From assembly GCA_000493945.1 (NCBI GenBank), contig AWNW01000085.1:1-5318 (forward strand): DNA of 5,318 nucleotides. The letters are read 5' to 3'. Below the pieces are notes generated by a model that saw only the letters and a list, made by a program, of their open reading frames with translations, had not been told where the DNA came from and did no database searches. Shown here piece by piece: positions 1 to 5,080 of this stretch. Within the stretch, counting starts at the first letter, position 1. Every line of letters starts with the position of its first letter. The translations under genes and the position numbers were made by a program. Source of the stretch: Candidatus Hydrogenedens terephthalaticus JGI OTU-1. GTDB taxonomy: Bacteria; Hydrogenedentota; Hydrogenedentia; Hydrogenedentales; Hydrogenedentaceae.

Positions 1-153
1 ACAGATGGTACAAATGGGACAGATGGTACAAATGGGACAGATGGTACAAATGGGACAGATGGTACAAATGGGACAGATGGTACAAATGGGACAGAGGGGA
101 CGGATGGGACGGAGGGGACAGATGGGACAGAGGGGACAGATGGGACAAACGAG
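1..153. repeat. 9-bp-phase minisatellite, copy A (runs off the left edge)
   Basis: Seventeen consecutive 9-bp units of the form RRRACRRAT can be read. The first ten form five perfect copies of an 18-bp unit, ACAGATGGTACAAATGGG, at 1-90. They are followed by 9-bp units alternating acagagggg and acagatggg/acggatggg to about 153. The array is cut by the window edge, so its full length is unknown. Perfect identity of the five 18-mers points to recent local amplification. The unit length is a multiple of three and contains no stop in any frame, so the open frames across it do not show coding. A related array lies at 4938-5072. Confidence 0.95.
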
Positions 154-167
154 GGTTAGGGGTATTC

Positions 168-267
168 GTGTTAAGTTGAATTAAAGAATTAGTTGCTACG
201 AAAAGCACTAATTACTACGAATAGAATCGAAGGGAATAAGTCGTTATACATTCGTGCATTCGTGGTA
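168..267 (+). repeat. Conserved ~100-bp tail of the composite repeat, copy A
   Basis: This segment starts GTGTTAAGTTG and ends ATTCGTGCATTCGTGGTA. It aligns with 5081-5181: by eye 41 of the first 50 bases match without gaps, the middle is diverged, and the last ~28 bases match at about 70% after a one-base shift. In both places it follows a 9-bp minisatellite within 8-15 bp and in the same orientation, so array plus tail behave as one dispersed element. Internal arms at 198-212 (acgaaaagcactaat) and 250-263 (attcgtgcattcgt) are imperfect inverted repeats. Its function is unknown. Confidence 0.85.
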
Positions 268-268
268 G

Positions 269-320
269 CCTTGCCAGTCAGTCAGCCTTGCCAGGCGGGC
301 AACCTTGCCAGGTAGGCGGG
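269..320. repeat. Three imperfect 17-bp tandem repeats
   Basis: CCTTGCCAG occurs at 269-277, 286-294 and 303-311, spaced exactly 17 bp. The second half of each unit varies (tcagtcag, gcgggcaa, gtaggcggg). The middle unit can fold a small hairpin (ttgcc...ggcaa). It is GC-richer than the DNA around it. It begins right after the composite-repeat tail. I see no coding role. Confidence 0.8.
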
Positions 321-390
321 TTTTAAATCATTCAGACCTTATCTACATAGCCAGTTCCTCCGATAAAAACAGATAAAAATTGCCCCTAAT

Positions 391-419
391 GTAGCACAGA
401 CATTGCTGTCTGTGTTTTT
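391..419 (+). repeat. Perfect 8-bp hairpin followed by T5 (terminator-like palindrome)
   Basis: CACAGACA (395-402) and TGTCTGTG (407-414) form a perfect 8-bp stem with a TTGC loop, followed by TTTTT (415-419). The shape is that of a rho-independent terminator reading rightward, but no plus-strand gene is visible upstream within the window. The short direct repeat ttgcccctaa/ttgcccctac at 380-389 and 425-434 brackets it, which fits a small mobile or REP-like palindrome. I prefer a dispersed palindromic repeat that may incidentally terminate transcription. Confidence 0.6.
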
Positions 420-497
420 CTTCCCTTGCCCCTACGGATATATCTATAAAAACCTTAATGGTGTGAAAGCAAAATATGTTTCGCCCTTCCCTCCTCC

Positions 498-561
498 GTG
501 CTCTTTGTGTATTCTTCCCTCCGTGTCCTCTGTGGTTAATTCCTCTTACCACAAAGAGCAC
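498..561. repeat. Inverted repeat, 12-bp arms, in a CTTTGTG/CTCTGTG-rich block
   Basis: GTGCTCTTTGTG (498-509) is the exact reverse complement of CACAAAGAGCAC (550-561). Between them, cctctgtggttaa (527-539) is a near match to the same arm and can pair imperfectly with ttaccacaaagag at 546-558. Further partial copies (cacagag, cacaaag) follow at 572-587. The block is therefore built of repeated CTTTGTG/CTCTGTG words on both strands. Short open frames on either strand run through this palindromic DNA and have no independent support. Confidence 0.75.
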
Positions 562-599
562 AAAGACCTTGCACAGAGTTCACAAAGTGAAGACAACCC

Positions 600-615
600 G
601 AAGCCGAGAGGCTTC
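600..615. other. Small hairpin with GAGA (GNRA) tetraloop
   Basis: GAAGCC (600-605), GAGA loop (606-609) and GGCTTC (610-615) form a perfect 6-bp stem with a GNRA-type tetraloop. The bases after it on the plus strand (atctactttt) are only moderately T-rich, so it is at most a weak terminator. The rest of 616-723 shows nothing I can identify. Confidence 0.45.
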
Positions 616-723
616 ATCTACTTTTAAACTATGAGATGGTTTTAAAAATCTGTTGTGACTATGAAAATAATGTAACTACTTTGTCTATTGTGCCTTTTAC
701 AATCGAAACGAGACTTAATTGCC

Positions 724-761
724 AAAAAACAACATGGGCGGACTTTCAAGCCCGCCCATGT
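724..761 (-). terminator. Rho-independent terminator of the minus-strand gene
   Basis: ACATGGGCGG (732-741) and CCGCCCATGT (752-761) form a perfect, GC-rich 10-bp stem. The loop can be tightened by three further pairs (ctt/aag at 743-745 and 748-750). Read on the minus strand, the stem is followed by TGTTTTTTGGC (from the A-run at 724-729), a good U-tract. It starts about 40 bp past the stop codon of the large gene, so it very probably ends that transcript. No run of T follows on the plus side, so it acts mainly leftward. Confidence 0.88.
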
Positions 762-801
762 CTTATTTACTCAAAACAATATTAACATATTTGTTTCACA
801 A

Positions 802-3800
802 TCACGGGCCGGGGCAATAGCCATCTTCGCCTACTCCTGGACATGGATGATAACCACCCATGTTGAAGAATTGGATGACTCGCAGTAATTCACTTAATGA
901 TATGCTCCAATCCGGTGGATTATAGTCGGAAGCATGCGGCTGACAACTCTGGTCGCCGGGTCCAGGTGCATAGCCATCTTCTCCAGTTGCATCGCAATGA
1001 TATGCTCCAAAATTAAAGAACTGGATTACACGCAACAATTCCGATAGACTTATTTGTCCATCTCCGTTCTGATCTGCATTATGCGGAGGTAATTCCCCTC
1101 CTTCTCCTTCACCTTCCAGGATACCTTCAACTGCACCTTCCCCTTCGGGTGTTCCTTCACCTTCTATAATTCCTTCGCCCTCAGGTGTTCCTTCCGGTGT
1201 TCCCTCGGGCGTTCCTTCAACACTTCCTTCTCCTTCTGCCATTCCTTCGCCTTCGGGTGTTCCTTCCGGTATACCTTCGACCGCACCTTCGCCTTCTGCT
1301 GTGCCTTCTGGATTACCTTCGATAACACCCTCACCTTCGGGTATGCCTTCACCTTCGACTACACCTTCCGTTGTGCCTTCTATTGAACCTTCAACTGCTC
1401 CTTCGCCTTCCGGAGTTCCTTCGACTGTACCTTCACCTTCGGGGGTTCCTTCAGGTATCCCTTCGGATGTTCCTTCACCTTCTACAATTCCTTCTCCCTC
1501 AGGTGCACCTTCCAGTACCCCTTCAATTGTTCCTTCGCCTTCGGGTGTTCCTTCAACAGCACCTTCGCCTTCCGATGTACCTTCTTGACACGGTCCTGTG
1601 GATATAACTATATCCACAGAACTTCCCGGCGATATTTGTGCTCCCCCTAATGGAGATTGACTAATTACATTACCTGCAGGAACTGTGTCACTGCATTCTT
1701 GACTTACTGTTCCCACAACTAATCCCGCTCCTGTTATCGCACTTTCCGCCTCCGCCTGTGTCATTCCAACTACATTTGGAACGGTGACGGGACACGGTCC
1801 CGTGGATACGACCAAATCCACCGCACTGCCCGGCGGCACCTGCTCTCCACCGACTGGGCTCTGGCTGATTACATTACCCGCGGGCACTGTATCACTGCAC
1901 TGCTCGCTTACTGTGCCTACTGTCAGCCCTGCTCCTGTTATCGCACTTTCCGCCTCCGCCTGCGTCATACCGACGACATTTGGAACGGTAACTGGACACG
2001 GTCCCGTGGATACGACTAAATTCACAGAACTACCCGGCGGTACATGAGATCCACCGGATGGTGTCTGACTGATGACATTCCCCGCAGGCACCGTATTACT
2101 GCATTGTTCGGTCACTTCCCCTGTAATTAAACAAGAATTTTGTATGGATGTTTCTGCTTCAGTCCTTGACAAACCCAAAACATCGGGAACGGTAGTAATA
2201 TAAAGATAAGGATTAGGTAATGCCCTTAACCAGGGATAACTACATTCCCTTATATCCCATGTATTTATAAAGTCCCACCCGACATAAGTGACTTCCTGTT
2301 TCATCTCTACAGTTGTTTTACCCGTACCGCCTCCATAGGATATACTCATACCAGATGTTTGCTTGTCCCAATAACTACTCGTTACGGTACCAGAATCTCG
2401 GCTTCCTATCAAACCGCCTTTATTACTACCACTACCTCCAACTGAACCCGTTGAATAGGTATTGGTAACACTACCTCCATTCAAGTAGCCTATCAAACCG
2501 CCTATATAATTATTCGAACCTATTACCGAACCCACAGCATAACTATCACTCACCGTGCCATAATCATTATAACCCACAAGTCCACCTACAAAATAAGGAC
2601 CAGACACCGAACCCGTACTATAACTATCACTCACCGTGCCTAAATTGTCACCCACAAGTCCGCCTACATAATAAGACCCAGCTACCGAACCCGTACTATA
2701 ACTATCACTCACCGTGCCATTATCATTATATCCCGCAAGTCCGCCTACATAATCATCCCCAGACACCGAACCCGTAATATAACTATTACTCACCGTGCCA
2801 TTATCATTACGACCCACAAGTCCACCTACAAAATCATCTCCAGACACCGAACCCGTAGCATAACTACCACTCACTGTGCCTGAATTCATACCAACAAGTC
2901 CGCCTACATAATTACTGCCAGACACTATCGCATCCTCTACTCCTAAATCCCTGACTTCACCATATAATCTACCAAACAAACCAACATAATCCTCTGTGGT
3001 CCGATTTATATGCAAATTATCTATCTTATGTCCATTTCCATAAAACTTACCCGTAAAAACACTTATCTGCTTAAATCCCTTACCCCCATCCCAACCCACC
3101 GTCTCTTCCGCATCTATATCATTTACTAAATGATATATCCCATCCCACGGATAATCTAAATCTCGTCCTATCTTGTTCAACTCCGCTAAAGTGCTGATGT
3201 CTTTTTCCACTGGTGTTCTAAACTGCGGTTCACCTAAATCCCTTAACCATGGATAGGTACTGCTCTCAGTTATATCCCATATATTCGTAAAATTCCAGCC
3301 ACTGAAAGTATCTTGCTGTTTCATCTCTGCAGTCGTTTTACCCGTACCACCTCCAGGGGATGTACTCATACCTGATGTCTCCGTGTCCCAATAACTACTC
3401 ATTATGTTGGGTGTTCCCGTTGCATACCCGATCAACCCGCCTTTGTTGTCACCACTATCTCCAATTAATCCCGTTGAATAGGTATTGATAATACTACCAC
3501 TATATAAACGACCTATTAATCCCCCTATATAATTACTTGAACCACTAACCGAACCCATCGCATAACTATTACTCACCGTGCCATCAAAATTGTCACCCAC
3601 AAGTCCGCCAACACGCAATTCCCCAAACACCGAACAAGTGCTATAACTCTGACTCACCGTGCCTGAATTATAGCCCATAAATCCGCCGACATAATAAGAC
3701 CCAGTCACCGAACCCGTACTATAACAGCCACTCACCGTGCCATAATCATTATATCCCATAAGTCCGCCGACAAAATCATCCCCAGCCACCGAACCCGTAC

Positions 3801-4500
3801 TATAACTGACATTCACCGTGTTATAATTATACCCTACAAGTCCCCCTACACAGTCATCTCCAGATACCGAACCTGTACTATAACAGCCAATCACCATGCC
3901 TGAATTATATCCCACAAGTCCCCCAACATAACTTCCACTCCCAGTCACCGAACCCGTACTATAACAGCCACTCACCGTGCCTAAATTCTCTCCCACAAGT
4001 CCACCAACAGAATAAGACCCATACACCATCGCATTCTCTAAACCTATATTCTTCACTTCACTACCGAGATAGCTAATATAGCCAAATAAACCGACAAAAC
4101 TTGTTGATAGACGGTTAATATATAACCCCGTTATCTTATATCCTTTCCCGTCAAATTTACCAGTAAAACTGCTATTCGTGCCTATCGGTACAAAGCCGGC
4201 TCCATTATTCCAGTTTATTGTATCACTGGCGTCTATGTTCTGCATCAACTCATACTCACCGTCCAAAGGATATCCCGGGTCGTTCCCTATCTTTTGTAAG
4301 TCTTCTATATTACCTATCAAAATTACTGCCCCGTAGCTACCGGAATTCAGAAATAAAACTGTTAGAACAAGAAGAAAAACATAACTCATTACTATTCTTC
4401 TCATCCGCCATCTATCCCGACTCTGAATAAGTCCAGAACCTAAAACTTTGGTTTCTTTCTCATTTGAACAATTACTTTTGCACATCGCATTTTTTATCAT
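802..4500 (-). CDS. Large secreted GLUG/PASTA repeat surface protein with EG-rich linker and EF-hand/dockerin-like C-terminal tail
   Basis: A 1,232-residue protein, not assignable to a named gene. Residues 34-58 look like a signal peptide (RR, then a hydrophobic stretch at about 40-51, small residues at 53-58), so export is expected. Two homologous modules follow (about 62-423 and 434-763). Each has an entry segment ending FTGKF.G.G.KI..L.INR, an array of VGGLVG...GTVS.SYSTGSVSG repeats of 26-28 residues (GLUG motif, PF07581), and an exit segment SYWD..TSGMS...GGGTGKTT.EMKQ...YPWLR. Three 68-residue PASTA domains (PF03793) start at V771, V839 and V907. An acidic EG linker (973-1136) and a paired calcium-loop tail (1142-1232) close the protein. 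The start at 4500 has a good Shine-Dalgarno sequence; M33 (4404) is an alternative. There is no kinase, transpeptidase, protease or LPXTG motif. A structural or adhesive role is inference. It has its own promoter and terminator, so it is probably monocistronic. Confidence 0.95.
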   Translation of the reverse strand: MIKNAMCKSNCSNEKETKVLGSGLIQSRDRWRMRRIVMSYVFLLVLTVLFLNSGSYGAVILIGNIEDLQKIGNDPGYPLDGEYELMQNIDASDTINWNNGAGFVPIGTNSSFTGKFDGKGYKITGLYINRLSTSFVGLFGYISYLGSEVKNIGLENAMVYGSYSVGGLVGENLGTVSGCYSTGSVTGSGSYVGGLVGYNSGMVIGCYSTGSVSGDDCVGGLVGYNYNTVNVSYSTGSVAGDDFVGGLMGYNDYGTVSGCYSTGSVTGSYYVGGFMGYNSGTVSQSYSTCSVFGELRVGGLVGDNFDGTVSNSYAMGSVSGSSNYIGGLIGRLYSGSIINTYSTGLIGDSGDNKGGLIGYATGTPNIMSSYWDTETSGMSTSPGGGTGKTTAEMKQQDTFSGWNFTNIWDITESSTYPWLRDLGEPQFRTPVEKDISTLAELNKIGRDLDYPWDGIYHLVNDIDAEETVGWDGGKGFKQISVFTGKFYGNGHKIDNLHINRTTEDYVGLFGRLYGEVRDLGVEDAIVSGSNYVGGLVGMNSGTVSGSYATGSVSGDDFVGGLVGRNDNGTVSNSYITGSVSGDDYVGGLAGYNDNGTVSDSYSTGSVAGSYYVGGLVGDNLGTVSDSYSTGSVSGPYFVGGLVGYNDYGTVSDSYAVGSVIGSNNYIGGLIGYLNGGSVTNTYSTGSVGGSGSNKGGLIGSRDSGTVTSSYWDKQTSGMSISYGGGTGKTTVEMKQEVTYVGWDFINTWDIRECSYPWLRALPNPYLYITTVPDVLGLSRTEAETSIQNSCLITGEVTEQCSNTVPAGNVISQTPSGGSHVPPGSSVNLVVSTGPCPVTVPNVVGMTQAEAESAITGAGLTVGTVSEQCSDTVPAGNVISQSPVGGEQVPPGSAVDLVVSTGPCPVTVPNVVGMTQAEAESAITGAGLVVGTVSQECSDTVPAGNVISQSPLGGAQISPGSSVDIVISTGPCQEGTSEGEGAVEGTPEGEGTIEGVLEGAPEGEGIVEGEGTSEGIPEGTPEGEGTVEGTPEGEGAVEGSIEGTTEGVVEGEGIPEGEGVIEGNPEGTAEGEGAVEGIPEGTPEGEGMAEGEGSVEGTPEGTPEGTPEGEGIIEGEGTPEGEGAVEGILEGEGEGGELPPHNADQNGDGQISLSELLRVIQFFNFGAYHCDATGEDGYAPGPGDQSCQPHASDYNPPDWSISLSELLRVIQFFNMGGYHPCPGVGEDGYCPGP
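805..1077 (-). other. C-terminal paired EF-hand/dockerin-like tail (residues 1142-1232)
   Basis: The first half contains DQNGDGQISLSE (1143-1154), a textbook DxNxDGxIxxxE calcium loop, followed by the helix LLRVIQFFN. The second half repeats the 14 residues ISLSELLRVIQFFN exactly (1150-1163 and 1200-1213), but its loop DYNPPDWSISLSE (1192-1204) is one residue longer and lacks the canonical spacing. Each half continues GxYHxC and EDGYxPG; Cys at 1169, 1186, 1220 and 1229 could form disulfides. The pairing resembles a type I dockerin (PF00404) in plan but not clearly in detail. A surface-anchoring or docking role is inference from its terminal position. Confidence 0.8.
1093..1584 (-). repeat. 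Acidic Glu-Gly-rich linker (residues 973-1136)
   Basis: About 164 residues are built of EG dipeptides separated by pairs such as TP, AV, IP, TI, SV or another EG (TPEGEGAVEG and similar). There is no Lys, Arg, Cys or aromatic residue, so the segment is strongly acidic and probably extended. It separates the PASTA domains from the C-terminal tail as a spacer. The DNA is a degenerate 6/12/18-bp repeat (CCTTC-rich on the plus strand) and is open in other frames, which creates false antisense and overlapping reading frames. Confidence 0.93.
1588..2190 (-). repeat. Three PASTA domains (residues 771-971), 204-bp units
   Basis: The units start VPDVLGLSRTEAE (771), VPNVVGMTQAEAE (839) and VPNVVGMTQAEAE (907), and each ends VxLVVSTGPC or a close variant. 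This is the PASTA pattern: VPxVxGxxxxxAxxxIxxxGL, then VxxQxPxxGxxVxxGSxVxLxVS. Spacing is exactly 68 codons. Copies 2 and 3 are near-identical and copy 1 is older. Every unit carries a Cys after the central strand (EQCS or QECS) and another in the GPC linker, which is not part of the classical kinase/PBP PASTA pattern. PASTA domains of Ser/Thr kinases and PBPs bind peptidoglycan fragments; here no catalytic partner domain is present, so wall binding is only a possibility. Confidence 0.93.
2371..2985 (-). repeat. GLUG array 2 (residues 506-710)
   Basis: This is a second array in the same layout as array 1: an opening unit VGLFGRLYGEVRDLGVED (506-530), then seven units starting at residues 531, 557, 584, 611, 637, 665 and 693. 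Entry and exit segments match those of module 1 (for example SYWD.xTSGMS and GGGTGKTT), so the whole module was duplicated, not only the short repeat. Neighbouring units are still very close in DNA: the 34 bases at 2607-2640 recur at 2685-2718, exactly 78 bp away. The array contains no Cys. Confidence 0.92.
3391..4095 (-). repeat. GLUG array 1 (residues 136-370)
   Basis: One divergent opening unit (136-164, VGLFGYISYLGSEVKNIGLE) is followed by eight units starting at residues 165, 191, 217, 243, 270, 296, 324 and 352, each around [YF]VGGLVGxNxGTVSxSYSTGSVSG. The unit of 26-28 residues gives about 78-84 bp at DNA level. The 41 bases at 3701-3741 recur without change at 3941-3981. Cys replaces the usual residue in several units (GCY at 179, 206 and 259; also 217 and 289), which array 2 lacks. 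GLUG repeats are expected to stack as a beta-rich fold; partners are unknown. Confidence 0.92.
4327..4404 (-). other. Signal-peptide region (residues 33-58)
   Basis: Residues 33-58 read as a short positively charged n-region (MRR), a hydrophobic core around VFLLVLTVLFL (41-51) and a small-residue end (NSGSYGA). Cleavage is plausible after S55 or A58; the first gives better -3/-1 residues (S53, S55). A 32-residue hydrophilic stretch precedes it if translation starts at 4500. Either that is a long n-region, or translation really starts at M33, which has only a weak upstream GGGAT. I favour export by the Sec route; a single N-terminal membrane anchor is the alternative. Confidence 0.75.
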
Positions 4501-4505
4501 GGCTA

Positions 4506-4514
4506 CTTTCCTTT
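4506..4514 (-). promoter_or_regulatory. Ribosome binding site of the large gene
   Basis: On the minus strand AAAGGAAAG lies just upstream of ATG 4500-4498; AGGA (4509-4512) is 8 nt from the start codon. It is the main reason to prefer this start over M33 at 4404. The same AAAGGAAA octamer also occurs at 4549-4556 in the leader. Confidence 0.75.
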
Positions 4515-4577
4515 AATTTAATATTTTTGTTGTTAAAAATTATTAAATTTTCCTTTCTCCCTTGATGGAAAAAGGAA
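4515..4577 (-). promoter_or_regulatory. Two abutting stem-loops in the 5' leader
   Basis: In transcript order, hairpin 1 pairs 4567-4577 (UUCCUUUUUCC in RNA) with 4550-4560 (GGAGAAAGGAA): 11 pairs with one U-G and a 6-nt loop. Hairpin 2 pairs 4535-4549 with 4515-4528: AU-only, 14 pairs with one bulged base and a 6-nt loop. They touch at 4549/4550 and end next to the Shine-Dalgarno sequence. No known riboswitch class is recognised. The AU-only stem could also arise by chance in such AT-rich DNA. Confidence 0.5.
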
Positions 4578-4826
4578 CCTGCACTATGACTATTTTGCAA
4601 ACCTGAAAGAACTATAAATAACCTTTCTTTTCTTTTCACCACAGGCGTCTTTCTTGAAGTGTTCCCTAATATCTTTTCCCCTTTAAAAAACTTTCCCCTT
4701 AATCGTGCAAATTACAAACAGTAGTTTTCTTCAAATGAAAAAAATATCAAGAACATGCTTCAATATTTAATTTTTATTAAACTTTTTTAGATTTCTTTCA
4801 TTATGATTGTTCATATCTCTATTAAA
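4578..4826 (-). other. Remaining 5' leader, AT-rich, no recognised element
   Basis: This is transcribed leader if the promoter at 4827-4855 is right. It contains a direct repeat AAGGGGAAA on the minus strand (within 4674-4700, about 17 bp apart) and a 14-codon open frame (4756-4712, MFLIFFSFEENYCL) with no convincing Shine-Dalgarno sequence. I see no known riboswitch consensus and no gene. Confidence 0.4.
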
Positions 4827-4855
4827 ATTATACCTTTTCCTCATAAAAAAGTCAA
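4827..4855 (-). promoter_or_regulatory. Sigma70-type promoter for the large gene
   Basis: On the minus strand TTGACT (4850-4855) and TATAAT (4827-4832) are separated by exactly 17 bp: five of six and six of six matches to the housekeeping consensus. A/T tracts lie upstream of the -35 box (4856-4895 region), like an UP element. Transcription would start near 4820, giving a leader of about 320 nt before ATG 4500. It points toward the large gene, and no other minus-strand start lies between. Confidence 0.75.
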
Positions 4856-4937
4856 TTTATTTTTGAAAAAAATTTAAAGATCTATAAAAAAAGAAAAGGG
4901 ACATCTTTGAACGCTATAGTTTATCTTTTTGTCTTTT

Positions 4938-5072
4938 GGGACAGATGAGACGAATGAGACGGATGGGATGAATGCGACAGATGGGACGGATGGGACGAAT
5001 GGGACGAATGCGACAGATGGGACGGATGGGACGGATGGGACGAATAGGACTTACGGGACTTATGAGACATTG
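4938..5072. repeat. 9-bp-phase minisatellite, copy B
   Basis: Fifteen 9-bp units of the form GGGACRRAT are read without phase slip: gggacagat, gagacgaat, gagacggat and so on, decaying to aggacttac, gggacttat, gagacattg at the right end. A higher-order 36-bp duplication is visible: 4974-5009 and 5010-5045 differ at one base. The minus strand is open across it and would encode a Ser-His-Pro/Leu-Ser repeat, which I regard as a spurious frame. The array is related to copy A at 1-153 but has its own internal amplification pattern. Confidence 0.93.
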
Positions 5073-5080
5073 GTTTTTTT

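Noticed and set aside
1..153. CRISPR array
   Set aside because: Units are contiguous 9/18-bp repeats with no unique spacers, and no cas gene is present.
1..159. Plus-strand Gly-Thr-Asp/Asn frame that resembles the end of a collagen-like protein (stop TAG at 157-159)
   Set aside because: All three plus-strand frames are open across the array. The matching array at 4938 has an in-frame stop just upstream (4917-4919), no good start, and Gly positions replaced by Glu, Ala and Arg. A gene entering from the left cannot be fully excluded.
343..627. Two overlapping short frames on opposite strands
   Set aside because: Both run through palindromic repeats (395-414 and 498-561), overlap each other, and encode no recognisable sequence.
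688..888. Plus-strand 66-codon frame
   Set aside because: It crosses the terminator hairpin and the 3' end of the well-supported minus-strand gene, with no ribosome binding site or domain.
1301..1588. Plus-strand Pro-Ser-rich frame opposite the EG linker
   Set aside because: It is the antisense of a low-complexity coding repeat; it has no ribosome binding site and its composition is fully explained by the reverse strand.
1784..2047. Plus-strand frame opposite the PASTA domains
   Set aside because: It mirrors the 204-bp PASTA repeat of the real gene and shows no independent domain or start signal.
1588..2190. PASTA domains as evidence for a Ser/Thr kinase or penicillin-binding protein
   Set aside because: No kinase or transpeptidase motifs occur anywhere in the protein; the domains sit between GLUG repeats and a spacer.
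3334..3357. GGGTGKTT (and its copy in module 2) as a P-loop nucleotide-binding site
   Set aside because: The spacing does not fit GxxxxGK[ST] (Pro or Tyr at the first Gly position). It occurs at the same place in both GLUG modules, before EMKQ and the YPWL exit segment, so it belongs to the repeat module of an exported protein.
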